Positions 16,086 to 25,627 are shown, counted from the first letter of the stretch. The stretch: DNA of 64,000 nucleotides from Bacteroidota bacterium (GCA_023386555.1 JAEWJK010000014.1:142794-206793), one strand, 5' to 3'. Numbers and translations: made by a program. Notes: a model not told the origin generated them from the letters alone.

Positions 16086-17342
16086 CTACGGCATTGCCTC
16101 TTCCACTTCTACATAGTTCAGGTCTTTATGAAAAGTTTCTTCAGTGAAGTAAGCTGCGATCAATGTAACAGTCATAACAATAATTCCTACTACAATTCCA
16201 CTTTGCACCAATCCCCAACCCCAGCTTTTCTGAAATACATCTACGAATAATAAATTGATCAAAGGCAAAGCACCACGGACCATGTTTGGAATAGTGGTGG
16301 CTGCAGTAGCTCTCAGGTTTGTTCCAAACTGTTCTGCCCCCATCGTTACAAATATTGCCCAGAAGCCTGTGCTGAATCCAAGCAATGCACAGATAAAATA
16401 CATCCTAGTATCGCTGTTATTCAATGGAGAGAAGAATAGAATTCCTGCAATAATGCAAAGACCATAATAGAGATATAAGGCTTTCTTTCTGCTTTTAAAT
16501 TTCTGGCTAATAAAGCCAATTAAAATATCGCCAATGGCAATTGCAGCATACGCATACATAATTGCTTTACCTGAGATGATACTGTTCTCACCATAAAATT
16601 CAGTAGCAAAACGATTGCTGAGATTCACTAACACACCTATGACATACCAGGTTGGCAATCCAATTAGAATAGCAAGCATGTACTTTTTAAATCTCGAAGC
16701 ATTATTGAAGAACATGAGAATATTTCCTCTTGAAACATTGCTGTGTTTGACTTCTTTGAACATGCCACTTTCAGCAACACCAATTCGTAAAATCAATAGA
16801 CCAATTCCTAATGCACCACCAATCTTATAACACAGTCTCCAGTCTTGCGTAAAGTCGTAAACAAAATATGCAGCTACGGCACCAAATAAACCAATGCCTG
16901 CTACCATTGAAGTTCCAAGTCCACGTTTATTTTTTGGAAGCAACTCACTCACTAAAGTAATTCCGGCACCAAGTTCTCCGGCAAGACCAATTCCTGCAGC
17001 AAATCTTGCCCAGGCATACTGATCAACTGTTTGTACATAACCCGTAATGAAGTTGGCAACAGAATAAATGAGAATGGAGCCGAAAAGCACACTCAATCTT
17101 CCTTTTTTATCACCCATAATACCCCAAAGAATTCCACCAATCAGCAGGCCGATCATTTGCCAGTTGATGATCTTTGTACTAGCAACGATAACAGCATCTT
17201 TATTAGAAAGATCAACACCAATGCCTGCAAGACTTGGCTCTCTTACAATCGTAAAAAGAAGGAGGTCATAAATGTCTACAAAATACCCCAAAGCACCTAC
17301 AATAACAGGCACAGAAAGAATACCATATTGTTTCTGGTTCAT
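16086..17342 (-). CDS. MFS transporter, metabolite:H+ symporter type
   Basis: Twelve-helix inner-membrane secondary transporter of about 418 residues. The start MNQKQYGILSVPVIVGALGY (ATG 17340-17342) is preferred over an upstream start that only adds four hydrophobic residues. The segment FAAGIGLAGELGAGITLVSE followed by LLPKNKRG matches the metabolite:H+ symporter branch (ProP/ShiA-like) of the major facilitator superfamily, with GDKKGRLSVLFGS as the loop 2-3 motif. The substrate cannot be read from the sequence; organic acids or osmolytes are typical. It stands on the same strand as the DedA-like and dicarboxylate symporter genes. Confidence 0.9.
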   Translation of the reverse strand: MNQKQYGILSVPVIVGALGYFVDIYDLLLFTIVREPSLAGIGVDLSNKDAVIVASTKIINWQMIGLLIGGILWGIMGDKKGRLSVLFGSILIYSVANFITGYVQTVDQYAWARFAAGIGLAGELGAGITLVSELLPKNKRGLGTSMVAGIGLFGAVAAYFVYDFTQDWRLCYKIGGALGIGLLILRIGVAESGMFKEVKHSNVSRGNILMFFNNASRFKKYMLAILIGLPTWYVIGVLVNLSNRFATEFYGENSIISGKAIMYAYAAIAIGDILIGFISQKFKSRKKALYLYYGLCIIAGILFFSPLNNSDTRMYFICALLGFSTGFWAIFVTMGAEQFGTNLRATAATTIPNMVRGALPLINLLFVDVFQKSWGWGLVQSGIVVGIIVMTVTLIAAYFTEETFHKDLNYVEVEEAMP

Positions 17343-17393
17343 AAGCAGTAGTAGCAATCAAAGTTGTACTACAATGATAGTAAAAACAGAAGC

Positions 17394-18407
17394 TTAATCG
17401 CCTTTTTTCTCAAACTTATCTTCAATAGCATCTTCGATCTTATCGAATGTTTCTTCCACCACTTCTTTACCAATCTCAAGTGTTGGAGATTTCTTTTTAC
17501 TGAAGAACATTTTATAAACTACAGGAGCTGTAGTAACCAAAACAATAACAATGATGATGTATTCCAGTTTTGATTTCAGATCGAAACCAAACCAATCAAA
17601 CATCCACTTTTGCAGGAAGTGACCTGCTAAAATCAGGCTGCCCACCCATAAAAAACTACCAAGAATATTATAGTAAGCAAATTTCTTTTTATCCATTCCA
17701 ACAATACCTGCAATGATCGGAGCAAATGTTCTCACCATTGGTAAAAATCTTGCACCAATAATCGCAATACCACCATGTTTCTCATAAAATTCATGTGCCT
17801 GGTGCAGGTATTTTTGTTTGAATAACATCCTATCTTTCCAGGTGTACATAGAAGGGCCTACTTTTCTTCCGAACCAATAGCCAACAGTGTTTCCGATGAT
17901 ACCTGCAAAAGAGATCAACAAAATAAGAATGAGCAGATTCAGGTATTCGTTACCGACAGGATAAATAGTGTTCACTAGTTCATTGCTATAAATACCTGCA
18001 ACAAACAATAAAGAATCACCTGGTAAAAAAAAGCCGACAAATAATCCGGTTTCAGCAAATACTATGAATAAGATCAACCACAATCCACCATTCAAAATGT
18101 AGAACATGGGGTTGAGAAGATCCTTCCATTCCCAATCTCTCTCAATGGTTACTTTTCCTTCTGAAGAAATATCTTTTACAGCCTGGTGTTTTTCATCATG
18201 ACCATCAGCAGTAATAACCAAACTATCGCTTCCTGTTGTATTTATACTTACAGAGCCGGCTTCATCTGTGGTGTATTGTACCCCATTGATCGATACTTCT
18301 TTTTGTTTAAGCGGCTCATCATATTGATTTTGCAGAATAATGGTTTGCTGAGCAATTGATGAATATCCAATCAATAAAAAAATAAATACCGATACAAATT
18401 GTTTCAT
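17394..18407 (-). CDS. DedA family membrane protein with exported N-terminal domain
   Basis: DedA/VTT-domain proteins act in envelope lipid handling, including undecaprenyl-phosphate or phospholipid flipping in characterised members. The VTT core is in the C-terminal two-thirds, with ETGLFVGFFLPGDSLLF, GNTVGYWFGRKVG and ARFLPMVRTFAPIIAG motifs. Unusually, a signal peptide (MKQFVSVFIFLLIGYSSIAQ) and a 60-70 residue carboxypeptidase-regulatory or Ig-like segment (NQYDEPLKQKEVSINGVQYT region) precede it. The ATG at 18405-18407 is chosen because a TATATTTG promoter element overlaps a more upstream possible start. The C-terminal tail is highly charged (about the last 35 residues). Confidence 0.9.
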   Translation of the reverse strand: MKQFVSVFIFLLIGYSSIAQQTIILQNQYDEPLKQKEVSINGVQYTTDEAGSVSINTTGSDSLVITADGHDEKHQAVKDISSEGKVTIERDWEWKDLLNPMFYILNGGLWLILFIVFAETGLFVGFFLPGDSLLFVAGIYSNELVNTIYPVGNEYLNLLILILLISFAGIIGNTVGYWFGRKVGPSMYTWKDRMLFKQKYLHQAHEFYEKHGGIAIIGARFLPMVRTFAPIIAGIVGMDKKKFAYYNILGSFLWVGSLILAGHFLQKWMFDWFGFDLKSKLEYIIIVIVLVTTAPVVYKMFFSKKKSPTLEIGKEVVEETFDKIEDAIEDKFEKKGD

Positions 18408-18458
18408 GAAGCCTGGTTTGAAAAATCTCTCTACAAATTGAAAGCCTGAAAATTGCGG

Positions 18459-18466
18459 CAAATATA
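18459..18466 (-). promoter_or_regulatory. -7 element of the DedA-like gene
   Basis: On the minus strand TATATTTG matches TAnnTTTG about 50 nt before the chosen ATG. It supports the downstream start. No clear -33 TTTG is seen. Confidence 0.45.
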
Positions 18467-18509
18467 AACGCTAATCCGGCTTCTGAATGATATACTCGTT
18501 ATTACACTG

Positions 18510-19742
18510 TTAATCTCCTAATTCGCCTTCCCACTTACTCACAACAGATGTGGCAAGTGCATTGCCCACTACGTTCGTGGCTGTTCTGAACATATCGCAG
18601 AAATGATCAATTGGTAAGATTAAAGCCACACCTACCGGTGGAATGTCAAACATGGCACAAGTTGCTAACACCACGACCAATGAAGCTCTTGGCACACCTG
18701 CTATTCCTTTACTGGTCAGCATTAATACCAGTAACATGGTAAGCTGAGTGGTTATATCAAGATCAATTCCATAGGCTTGTGCAATAGCAAGACTGGCAAA
18801 GGTCATGTACATCATACTGCCATCAAGATTAAATGAGTAGCCTAATGGTAATACGAATGCTACGATCCTGTCTCTGCAACCAAACCTTTCCAATTCTTCT
18901 GTAAGTTTTGGGAAAACAGCTTCACTGCTTGTGGTGCTGAAAGCAATTAATAAAGGACCACTGATCCTTCGCATTAATTCTTTCATTCTTCCACGCAGAA
19001 TAATAAATCCTGCCAGTAATAAGATCATCCATAACAATCCGATGCCTATTAAGAAGTAAGAGAAATATCGAAGATAAAATTCAAAGATGCCTAAGCCTTT
19101 TGCCGCAACAACAGCAGCGATAGCGCCAAATACACCAAGCGGAGCAAAATTCATCACATAATTCACCATCTTTAAAATGATATGCGAAGCTACTTCCAAA
19201 GCTTTGATCAGTGGTTTTGCATAATCACCAATAGAGGCTGCTGCCACACCAAAGAATATAGAAAATACTACCAATTGAAGAATTTCATTAGTAGCCATTG
19301 CCTCTATAAAACTTTTCGGAATGATGTGCTCAACAAAATTCTGCAGGGAGAATGAACTTGTTTTATTGGATATATCTTTCAGTCCTTCTGTATCCTGCAT
19401 GGCAAGATCTATGTATTTACCCGGCTCAAAATAATTTACGAGCACCATACCCAACAGTAAAGAAATTAGTGATGCTGTAATGAACCAGAGTATTGCTTTT
19501 CCACCAACTCGTCCTACAGTTTTTAGATCACCCAGTTTGGCAATACCAACAACAAGCGTGGTAAATACTAACGGTGCAATGATCATCTGCACTAAACGAA
19601 TAAAAATGGTGCTGAGCAGTTTAATGTTTGTTGAAAAACTTTTGATAGTGGTTTCATTGGTTTCGGTATGAATGATATATCCAACCAAAACACCAAGTAT
19701 CATTGCAACAATGATAAAAAGAGTGAGCTTGTTTCCTTTCAT
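18510..19742 (-). CDS. Dicarboxylate/amino acid:cation symporter (DAACS)
   Basis: Inner-membrane symporter of the GltP/DctA family that imports glutamate, aspartate or C4-dicarboxylates with Na+ or H+. The roughly 410-residue protein has the re-entrant loop serines in AFSTTSSEAVFPKLTEEL and the TM7 cation-binding motif as NLDGSMMYM (NMDGT in many homologues), then GIAGVPRAS. A TTG two codons upstream is rejected in favour of ATG 19740-19742, which gives MKGNKLTLFI. It lies next to other transporters and is divergent from the APC permease pair. The substrate is not certain. Confidence 0.93.
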   Translation of the reverse strand: MKGNKLTLFIIVAMILGVLVGYIIHTETNETTIKSFSTNIKLLSTIFIRLVQMIIAPLVFTTLVVGIAKLGDLKTVGRVGGKAILWFITASLISLLLGMVLVNYFEPGKYIDLAMQDTEGLKDISNKTSSFSLQNFVEHIIPKSFIEAMATNEILQLVVFSIFFGVAAASIGDYAKPLIKALEVASHIILKMVNYVMNFAPLGVFGAIAAVVAAKGLGIFEFYLRYFSYFLIGIGLLWMILLLAGFIILRGRMKELMRRISGPLLIAFSTTSSEAVFPKLTEELERFGCRDRIVAFVLPLGYSFNLDGSMMYMTFASLAIAQAYGIDLDITTQLTMLLVLMLTSKGIAGVPRASLVVVLATCAMFDIPPVGVALILPIDHFCDMFRTATNVVGNALATSVVSKWEGELGD

Positions 19743-19909
19743 AAGCAAGAATAGTGGTCGAAAATCGGTTAAAAAAATCTCTTATGCAAAGTTTTAATAA
19801 TGAACAACAGATCAGTCGTGAACAACCGGTGGTAAAACTTTTCGCTCTCTTTCGTATAAAACTGTATTTTTCAAGCTGATTATTCTCAACTGAAAGCCAA
19901 ACTGCCTGC

Positions 19910-21379
19910 ATGACTGAACAACAATCCTCTTTCAAACAATCTTTAGGACTGTTAGATGCTACTATGATCGTTGCCGGATCAATGATCGGCTCTGGGATTT
20001 TTATTGTTAGTGCAGATATTGCCCGAAATGTTGGAAGTCCAGACTGGCTGATTGTTGTATGGCTCATTACAGGTTTCATGACCTTAACAGCAGCATTAAG
20101 TTACGGTGAGTTGAGTGGCATGTTTCCAAAAGCCGGCGGACAATATGTTTACCTGAAAGAAGCGTACAATCCACTAATTGGTTTTTTATACGGCTGGAGT
20201 TTTTTTGCTGTGATACAAACAGCCACAATCGCTGCCGTAGCAGTTGCGTTTTCTAAATTCACAGGTCATTTCTTTCCAGTATTTGATCTCATTGATGCAA
20301 CCAAAGAACCTGGTCATCCAAATATTATCTTCAATGCAGGCTTTTTTAGTTTTCAATATGCACATCTCTTATCAATTGCATTGATCTTGTTACTCACTTA
20401 TGTAAATACAAGAGGTGTTAAAGAAGGAAAGCTTATTCAAACGACTTTCACTATAGCTAAACTTTCTGCTTTATTTGGTTTGATCATCTTCGGTTTTTTA
20501 TTAGCATCTGGTGAAGGCTGGAATGCAAACTGGGCTGATGGGTGGACGATGAAAAACTTGTTGCCCACGGATGGCTCAGGCGTAACCGTTTCAGAAGTTG
20601 TTGGCCTGGGTGTATTAAGTGCTATTGCAGCATCGATGGTAGGTTCCATTTTCAGCAGCGATGCCTGGAACAATGTAACCTTCATTGCAGGTGAAATCAA
20701 AAATCCGAAAAGAAATATTGGTCTGAGTTTATTTCTCGGGACACTCATCGTTACACTCATTTATGTTACAGCCAACCTGATGTACACTTATGTGTTACCA
20801 ATGGAAGATATTGCCACAGCACCGAGAGATCGTGTGGCTACTGCAGTATCACAAGCTGTTTTTGGTGGAACGATCGGTGCAGGCATTATTGCAGCATTGA
20901 TCATGGTATCAACGTTTGGTTGTAACAACGGATTGATCTTAGCCGGTGCAAGAGTATATTATACCATGGCTAAAGATGGTCTTTTTTTCAAGAGCACAGG
21001 AACACTGAATAAAAATTCAGTTCCAGGATATGCGTTATGGGTACAGGCTATTGTTTGCTGCCTTTGGGCAATCAGTGGTAGATATGGTGATCTTTTAGAT
21101 ATGATCTCCTTCGTAGTGGTTGGATTTTACATGCTCACCATCGCTGGCATTTTTATTCTCAGGAAAAAAAGGCCGGATGCCGACAGGCCATACAAAGCTT
21201 TTGGATATCCTGTATTACCAATCTTATACATCATTATGGGACTTGCATTTTGTATTCTTCTCATAATGTATAAAACAAAATTTACGTGGCCGGGACTTGC
21301 AATAACGCTGATAGGAATTCCTATTTATTATATTGCGGTCTCGAAATCAAAAACTGTAACTAACCAAACCAAACAATAA
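19910..21379 (+). CDS. APC family amino acid permease 1
   Basis: Inner-membrane amino acid transporter of 489 residues with about twelve hydrophobic helices. The unwound TM1 motif GSMIGSGIFIV and the stretch GELSGMFPKAGGQYVYLKEA are typical of the amino acid-polyamine-organocation superfamily, closest in style to the LAT-like branch. It is seven nucleotides upstream of a second APC gene, so the two are probably cotranscribed and end at the terminator at 22948. Specificity is unknown; tandem APC genes can serve uptake and exchange of different amino acids. Confidence 0.92.
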   Translation: MTEQQSSFKQSLGLLDATMIVAGSMIGSGIFIVSADIARNVGSPDWLIVVWLITGFMTLTAALSYGELSGMFPKAGGQYVYLKEAYNPLIGFLYGWSFFAVIQTATIAAVAVAFSKFTGHFFPVFDLIDATKEPGHPNIIFNAGFFSFQYAHLLSIALILLLTYVNTRGVKEGKLIQTTFTIAKLSALFGLIIFGFLLASGEGWNANWADGWTMKNLLPTDGSGVTVSEVVGLGVLSAIAASMVGSIFSSDAWNNVTFIAGEIKNPKRNIGLSLFLGTLIVTLIYVTANLMYTYVLPMEDIATAPRDRVATAVSQAVFGGTIGAGIIAALIMVSTFGCNNGLILAGARVYYTMAKDGLFFKSTGTLNKNSVPGYALWVQAIVCCLWAISGRYGDLLDMISFVVVGFYMLTIAGIFILRKKRPDADRPYKAFGYPVLPILYIIMGLAFCILLIMYKTKFTWPGLAITLIGIPIYYIAVSKSKTVTNQTKQ

Positions 21380-21386
21380 AACTGTT

Positions 21387-22940
21387 ATGAGTTTATTCGC
21401 AAGAAAACCCCTTGACCAGATATTGGCACAAGCTGCCGATAACGAGAAGGGTCTTAAACGTACCCTTGGTGCCACCAATCTTGTGGCTTTAGGTATCGGA
21501 GCCATTATCGGTGCAGGATTATTTGTAAGAACAGCTGCTGCTGCCGGACAAGCTGCAGGACCAGCAGTTACTATTTCATTTATCATCGCTGCCATCGGTT
21601 GTGCTTTTGCCGGTCTTTGTTATGCAGAATTTGCTTCAATGATCCCAATTGCAGGAAGTGCTTATGCTTATTCTTATGTAACCATGGGTGAAATGATAGC
21701 ATGGGTAATTGGATGGGCTTTAATTATGGAATATGCACTGGGTGCTGCTACTGTTTCTATTGCATGGAGTGAATACTTAAACAAGCTGATGGAGGAGGTC
21801 TTTGGAAGCGGCATTCCGTATGAATGGTGTCACTCTCCTTTTGAGAGTTTCACCGATGCGTCAGGAATTACTCATCAAGGTATCATGAATGCTCCTGCCC
21901 TCATTATTTTATTATTATTGACATTATTATTGATCAAAGGGACACAGGAAAGTGCCTGGGTAAATGCGATAATCGTTGTTATTAAAGTTGCGATTGTAAT
22001 ATTATTTATTGCCATCGGATGGCAATTCATCAATCCTGATAATCATACTCCTTACATGATTCCGGAAGGAACTCCACCTGTTACTGATGCTGCCGGAAAA
22101 GTGCTAACCACTTACGACGGTATTTTTGAATGGGGCTGGGGTGGTGTACTTGGTGGTGCTGCCATTGTATTCTTTGCCTTCATTGGTTTTGATGCCGTAT
22201 CAACTGCTGCACAGGAAGCAAAGAATCCTAAAAGAGATATGCCAATCGGAATTCTTGGTTCTTTAGTCGTGTGTACCATCCTTTATATTCTATTTGGACA
22301 TGTATTAACTGGTGTAGCTCCGTGGACAGATTTTGTTGATCCTACGAAAGGACAGGAAGCTTCTGTTGCCTACGCCATCTCAACTTACATGACAGGTTAT
22401 GAATGGTTATCTACTGCTGTTACTGTTGCGATTCTTGCAGGTTTCTCATCAGTAATTCTTGTGATGCTAATGGGCCAGAGCCGTATCTTCTATACCATGA
22501 GTAATGATGGATTGATACCAAAAGCTTTTGGTGCTATCCATCCTAAATACAAAACTCCATACAAAGCCAACTGGATATTATTTGTTTTTGTTGGATTATT
22601 CGCTGCTTTTGTTCCAGGTCATGTGGCTGGCGATCTTACCAGCTTCGGAACCTTATTCGCCTTTGTTTTAGTGAGTGCAGGTGTGTGGATCATGCGTAAA
22701 AAAGCACCAAACATGGAAAGACCATTTAAAACTCCGGCTTATAAACTGGTATCTATACTTGGTGTTGTGATCTGTAGCGGTATGATCGTAGCCATCGACA
22801 GCAGAACATTACAGTTTGCAGCCATCTGGATGATCATCGGTTTGATTGTTTACTTCCTTTATAGTCGTAAACACAGTAAACTAAGATCAACCCCGGCAGA
22901 TATATTACCAACTGCCGATGATTTCCAGGCAAGAAAATAA
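21387..22940 (+). CDS. APC family amino acid permease 2 (cationic amino acid transporter-like)
   Basis: Second permease of the pair, 517 residues, of the CAT/YfnA type. Features are LKRTLGATNLVALGIGAIIG with the TM1 motif GAIIGAGLFV, YAEFASMIPIAGSAYAYSYV, and FFAFIGFDAVSTAAQEAKNP, the signature loop of this subfamily. It is distinct from permease 1, so the pair is not a recent duplication. A periplasmic insertion (about residues 135-165) contains a cysteine. It ends in a strong terminator. Likely substrates are amino acids, but the exact one is not readable. Confidence 0.93.
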   Translation: MSLFARKPLDQILAQAADNEKGLKRTLGATNLVALGIGAIIGAGLFVRTAAAAGQAAGPAVTISFIIAAIGCAFAGLCYAEFASMIPIAGSAYAYSYVTMGEMIAWVIGWALIMEYALGAATVSIAWSEYLNKLMEEVFGSGIPYEWCHSPFESFTDASGITHQGIMNAPALIILLLLTLLLIKGTQESAWVNAIIVVIKVAIVILFIAIGWQFINPDNHTPYMIPEGTPPVTDAAGKVLTTYDGIFEWGWGGVLGGAAIVFFAFIGFDAVSTAAQEAKNPKRDMPIGILGSLVVCTILYILFGHVLTGVAPWTDFVDPTKGQEASVAYAISTYMTGYEWLSTAVTVAILAGFSSVILVMLMGQSRIFYTMSNDGLIPKAFGAIHPKYKTPYKANWILFVFVGLFAAFVPGHVAGDLTSFGTLFAFVLVSAGVWIMRKKAPNMERPFKTPAYKLVSILGVVICSGMIVAIDSRTLQFAAIWMIIGLIVYFLYSRKHSKLRSTPADILPTADDFQARK

Positions 22941-22947
22941 TAAAAAG

Positions 22948-22978
22948 AAAATCCCGCTAATTACAGCGGGATTTTTTG
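22948..22978 (+). terminator. Terminator of the APC permease operon
   Basis: An 11-bp stem AAAATCCCGCT/AGCGGGATTTT with loop AATTAC and a T run lies eight nucleotides after the stop codon. Confidence 0.85.
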
Positions 22979-23010
22979 TTATAGGCTGTTACTGCTAAAT
23001 TTGCGACCTG

Positions 23011-23095
23011 TGATAGCACACGGATGACACAGATTAAATGGATTAACGCCGATCTGTGAAAATCAATCCGATCCGTGTCATCCGTGTTCCTATCA
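23011..23095. repeat. Long imperfect inverted repeat
   Basis: Arms TGATAGCACACGGATGACAC (from 23011) and its near-perfect complement GTGTCATCCGTGTTCCTATCA (ending 23095) enclose about 40 nt with further weak pairing. CACGGATGACAC dyads are a common style of intergenic palindrome in Bacteroidota from memory. It sits between the permease terminator and repeat copy F. Confidence 0.55.
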
Positions 23096-23100
23096 AGCTC

Positions 23101-23167
23101 AATAAAGTTCTGAACGATGAAGTGAGTGACACAACAGACGATGCCTGAAGTACAAAAGCCGGTGCAA
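23101..23167 (-). repeat. Dispersed intergenic repeat, copy F (rearranged)
   Basis: On the minus strand CGTCTGTTGTGTCACTCACT, then TCATCGTTCAGAACTTTATT, matches the left module of copies A and B. A degraded right core, GTACAAAAGCCGGTGCAA, lies beside it on the plus strand. The left module is therefore inverted relative to the core compared with copies A, B and G. Confidence 0.5.
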
Positions 23168-23201
23168 TAAATTATATAACATCAAAGCTGAAATTTGATT
23201 C

Positions 23202-23924
23202 ATGGGAAGAATATTTGAAGTTAGAAAAGCCACCATGTTTGCCAGGTGGGATAGAATGGCAAAACAATTCACCCGTATTGGTAGAGAAATAGCCATTGCT
23301 GTAAAAGCTGGTGGACCTGATCCTGCAACAAATCCGGCTTTACGTCGCTGTTTTCAGAATGCGAAGGCTGTGAATATGCCTAAGGATCGTGTGGAAGCTG
23401 CTATTAAAAGAGCACAGGGTAAAGACACAGAGAATTTTGAAGAGATCTTATACGAAGGTTACGGTCCACATGGTGTGGCTTTACTTGTAGAGACAGCAAC
23501 AGACAACCATGTAAGAACGGTTGCCAATGTAAAAGCTGCATTCAATAAAGGTGGTGGTACTTTGGGTAATAGCGGAAGTGTGAGTTTCCAGTTCAAGAAA
23601 ATGGGTGTGTTTAAATTGAATCCTGAAGGATTAAGTGCAGAAGAATTAGAACTGGAATTAATTGATTTTGGGTTGGAGGAATTAGGTGAAGGCTCAGGTG
23701 AGAATGGAGAAAATATTCTTGTTGTTCGTTGTGGCTTTACCGATTTTGGTAATATGCAACATGCACTGGAAGAAAAAGGCATTACACCAATCAGTGCAGA
23801 ATTAGAATGGATACCTACTGTAACAGTTCCAGTAACAGATGAACAGGCAGAAGATATTTCTAAACTGATTGAACGTTTAGAACAGGATGATGATGTGAGT
23901 AAGGTTTTCCATAATATGGGATAA
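23202..23924 (+). CDS. YebC/PmpR family protein
   Basis: Cytoplasmic protein of 240 residues. The N-terminus (GRIFEVRKATMFARWDRMAK) is a variant of the family start, followed by FTRIGREIAIAVKAGGPDPATN, then NMPKDRVEAAIKRA and LYEGYGPHGVALLVE, all diagnostic. Family members are annotated as DNA-binding regulators, while recent work ties YebC/TACO1 proteins to translation of proline-rich stretches; which role applies here is not shown. It is expressed alone, with a GC-rich hairpin downstream at 23977. Confidence 0.95.
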   Translation: MGRIFEVRKATMFARWDRMAKQFTRIGREIAIAVKAGGPDPATNPALRRCFQNAKAVNMPKDRVEAAIKRAQGKDTENFEEILYEGYGPHGVALLVETATDNHVRTVANVKAAFNKGGGTLGNSGSVSFQFKKMGVFKLNPEGLSAEELELELIDFGLEELGEGSGENGENILVVRCGFTDFGNMQHALEEKGITPISAELEWIPTVTVPVTDEQAEDISKLIERLEQDDDVSKVFHNMG

Positions 23925-23931
23925 AGAAAGA

Positions 23932-23974
23932 AGTACGAGGTACGATTTACGAAATACGAAATACGAAGTACGAT
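23932..23974. repeat. TACGAAA/TACGAAG simple repeat
   Basis: Six imperfect units of (A)TACGA(A/G)(A/G) follow the yebC-like stop codon. A second simple run, AGCTTGTAGCTTACAGCTTA, lies at about 24013-24032. Both look like spacer repeats. Confidence 0.4.
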
Positions 23975-23976
23975 CG

Positions 23977-24008
23977 AACGGCTCGAGGTTATGCTTCGAG
24001 CCGTTTGC
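23977..24008 (+). terminator. Terminator-like hairpin after the YebC gene
   Basis: A 10-bp GC-rich stem AACGGCTCGA/TCGAGCCGTT with a 9-nt loop; the T tract after it is short (TT then GCTT), so termination efficiency is doubtful. Confidence 0.5.
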
Positions 24009-24036
24009 TTGCAGCTTGTAGCTTACAGCTTATGGC

Positions 24037-24044
24037 TATCTTTA
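24037..24044 (+). promoter_or_regulatory. -7-like element directly before the DCC1 gene
   Basis: TATCTTTA (one base from TAnnTTTG) ends four nucleotides before the ATG at 24049, the same spacing as at queA and the aminotransferase gene. Confidence 0.4.
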
Positions 24045-24048
24045 CACC

Positions 24049-24450
24049 ATGACAGATCATCCGATCATACTGTTTGATGGTGTTTGTAATTTCTGCAATG
24101 GAGCGATCAATTTTATCATCAAGAGAGACAAGAAAAGAGTGTTTCGTTATGCTGCTTTACAATCGGAAGCTGGTCAGCAATTATTGAAACAACACGATCT
24201 TTCTACAACCGATCTGGATTCGTTCGTTCTCGTTTATAAAGGGAATACTTACAAAAAAACTTCGGCGGCTTTATATGTTGCGCAAATACTTGGTGGTGCA
24301 TGGAAGCTGACAGGTATTTTCAGAATATTGCCATCACCTGTTAGAGATGTGGCTTATAATATCATTGCCAATAATCGATATCGCTGGTTTGGCAAAAAAG
24401 AGAGTTGCATGATACCCACACCTGAAGTAAGAAGTTTATTTCTGCAATAG
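24049..24450 (+). CDS. DCC1-like thiol-disulfide oxidoreductase family protein (DUF393)
   Basis: A 133-residue protein of the DCC family with N-terminal FDGVCNFCNGAINF, where DGxCxxC supplies Cys13 and Cys16 in a thioredoxin-like fold. Later the RYAALQSEAGQQLL and IIANNRYRWFGK segments fit the family. The biochemical substrate is not established, so a redox role is inferred from the CxxC pair. It is followed within 50 nt by the desaturase-like gene, which may be cotranscribed; the two could work together but nothing proves it. Confidence 0.9.
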   Translation: MTDHPIILFDGVCNFCNGAINFIIKRDKKRVFRYAALQSEAGQQLLKQHDLSTTDLDSFVLVYKGNTYKKTSAALYVAQILGGAWKLTGIFRILPSPVRDVAYNIIANNRYRWFGKKESCMIPTPEVRSLFLQ

Positions 24451-24499
24451 CCGCTTTTGGACGAATTTTTGATAGCTTACAGCAAGTAAATTACACTGA

Positions 24500-25570
24500 A
24501 TGAGGGCTTTACCTGTTATTACCGATCCTGTTTATGTTGAAAGAGAATACTCCTGGGTAGACAGGCAATTTCTTAAACTGATTAACGACAAACGTGATCT
24601 TCCATTCATCTACCTTATTTTAAAAATCACCTTTATCGTTTTTCCAATAGCCTTTTTACTCTACACATCTTTGTTACCTAATTGGGCCTGGTGGTTAGTA
24701 GCAGTGTTTTACCAGGCAGTTAATTTTTATTTCCGTGCACCTTTTGGATTAATGATGCATTGCATCAGCCACAGGCATTTCTTTAAAAAGAAGTTCAAAG
24801 TATTTTATCGCTACATCATCTGGATCATGTGTCCTTTTATGGGTCATACACCTGAAACATATTTTTCGCACCACATGGGTATGCACCATGCTGAAAATAA
24901 TATGCCTGAAGATGACAGCAGCACCATGATGTACCAAAGAGATTCTTTAAGATCATTCTTAAAATACCTCGGTCATTTTATTCTGTTAGGTTTTAAAGGA
25001 TTGCTGCAATATCTTTTTTCAAGAAATAAAAAGAAACTGGCTCATCGTGCTATGGCTGGAGAATTTACATTCTTCGCTTTTTGTATAGCCATGTGCTTCG
25101 TAAATTTTGCCGGAACGATGGCCGTGTTCGTTGTTACATTTTTCATCTCAAGGATGATAATGATGGTGGGTAATTGGACACAACATTCTTTCATTGATCC
25201 TGCAGAGCCTGATCATCCTTATAAGAACTGCATCACCACCCTCAATGTTCATTACAACAAAAGATGCTGGAATGATGGTTATCATACCAGCCATCATGCT
25301 AGACCTGCTTTACACTGGACCGAACATCCACATTCATTTATGGAGAATATAGATGAATATGCAAAGCACAAAGCAATCGTATTTGACAAGCTCGATTTCG
25401 GTGGTGTGTTTTTGTGTTTGATGACGAAGAATTATCAAAAACTGGCAGATCACCTTGTGAATATAAAAGGTGAGTTCAGTTCTGAAGAAGAAGCAATTAA
25501 CATCTTAAAAGAACGTACAAAACGTTTTCCTGAAGAGATTTTACAAAGCGGCAATTACCAGCCTGCTTAA
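24500..25570 (+). CDS. Membrane fatty acid desaturase/hydroxylase-like protein
   Basis: A 356-residue membrane protein with the three histidine clusters of di-iron membrane desaturases and hydroxylases: HCISHRHF (residues 87-94), HHMGMHH (124-130) and a C-terminal YHTSHHARPALHWTEHP (about 267-283). Hydrophobic segments flank the boxes. Such enzymes introduce double bonds or hydroxyls in acyl chains or related lipids using O2. The chain substrate and regioselectivity are unknown. The start MRALPVITDPVYVERE gives a normal cytoplasmic N-terminus. It may be coexpressed with the DCC1 gene. Confidence 0.85.
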   Translation: MRALPVITDPVYVEREYSWVDRQFLKLINDKRDLPFIYLILKITFIVFPIAFLLYTSLLPNWAWWLVAVFYQAVNFYFRAPFGLMMHCISHRHFFKKKFKVFYRYIIWIMCPFMGHTPETYFSHHMGMHHAENNMPEDDSSTMMYQRDSLRSFLKYLGHFILLGFKGLLQYLFSRNKKKLAHRAMAGEFTFFAFCIAMCFVNFAGTMAVFVVTFFISRMIMMVGNWTQHSFIDPAEPDHPYKNCITTLNVHYNKRCWNDGYHTSHHARPALHWTEHPHSFMENIDEYAKHKAIVFDKLDFGGVFLCLMTKNYQKLADHLVNIKGEFSSEEEAINILKERTKRFPEEILQSGNYQPA

Positions 25571-25627
25571 CATTTCTTTTGCCTCTTATGGTATGCTTCT
25601 GGAAGTATTTCTCACAAATTGATAGTT

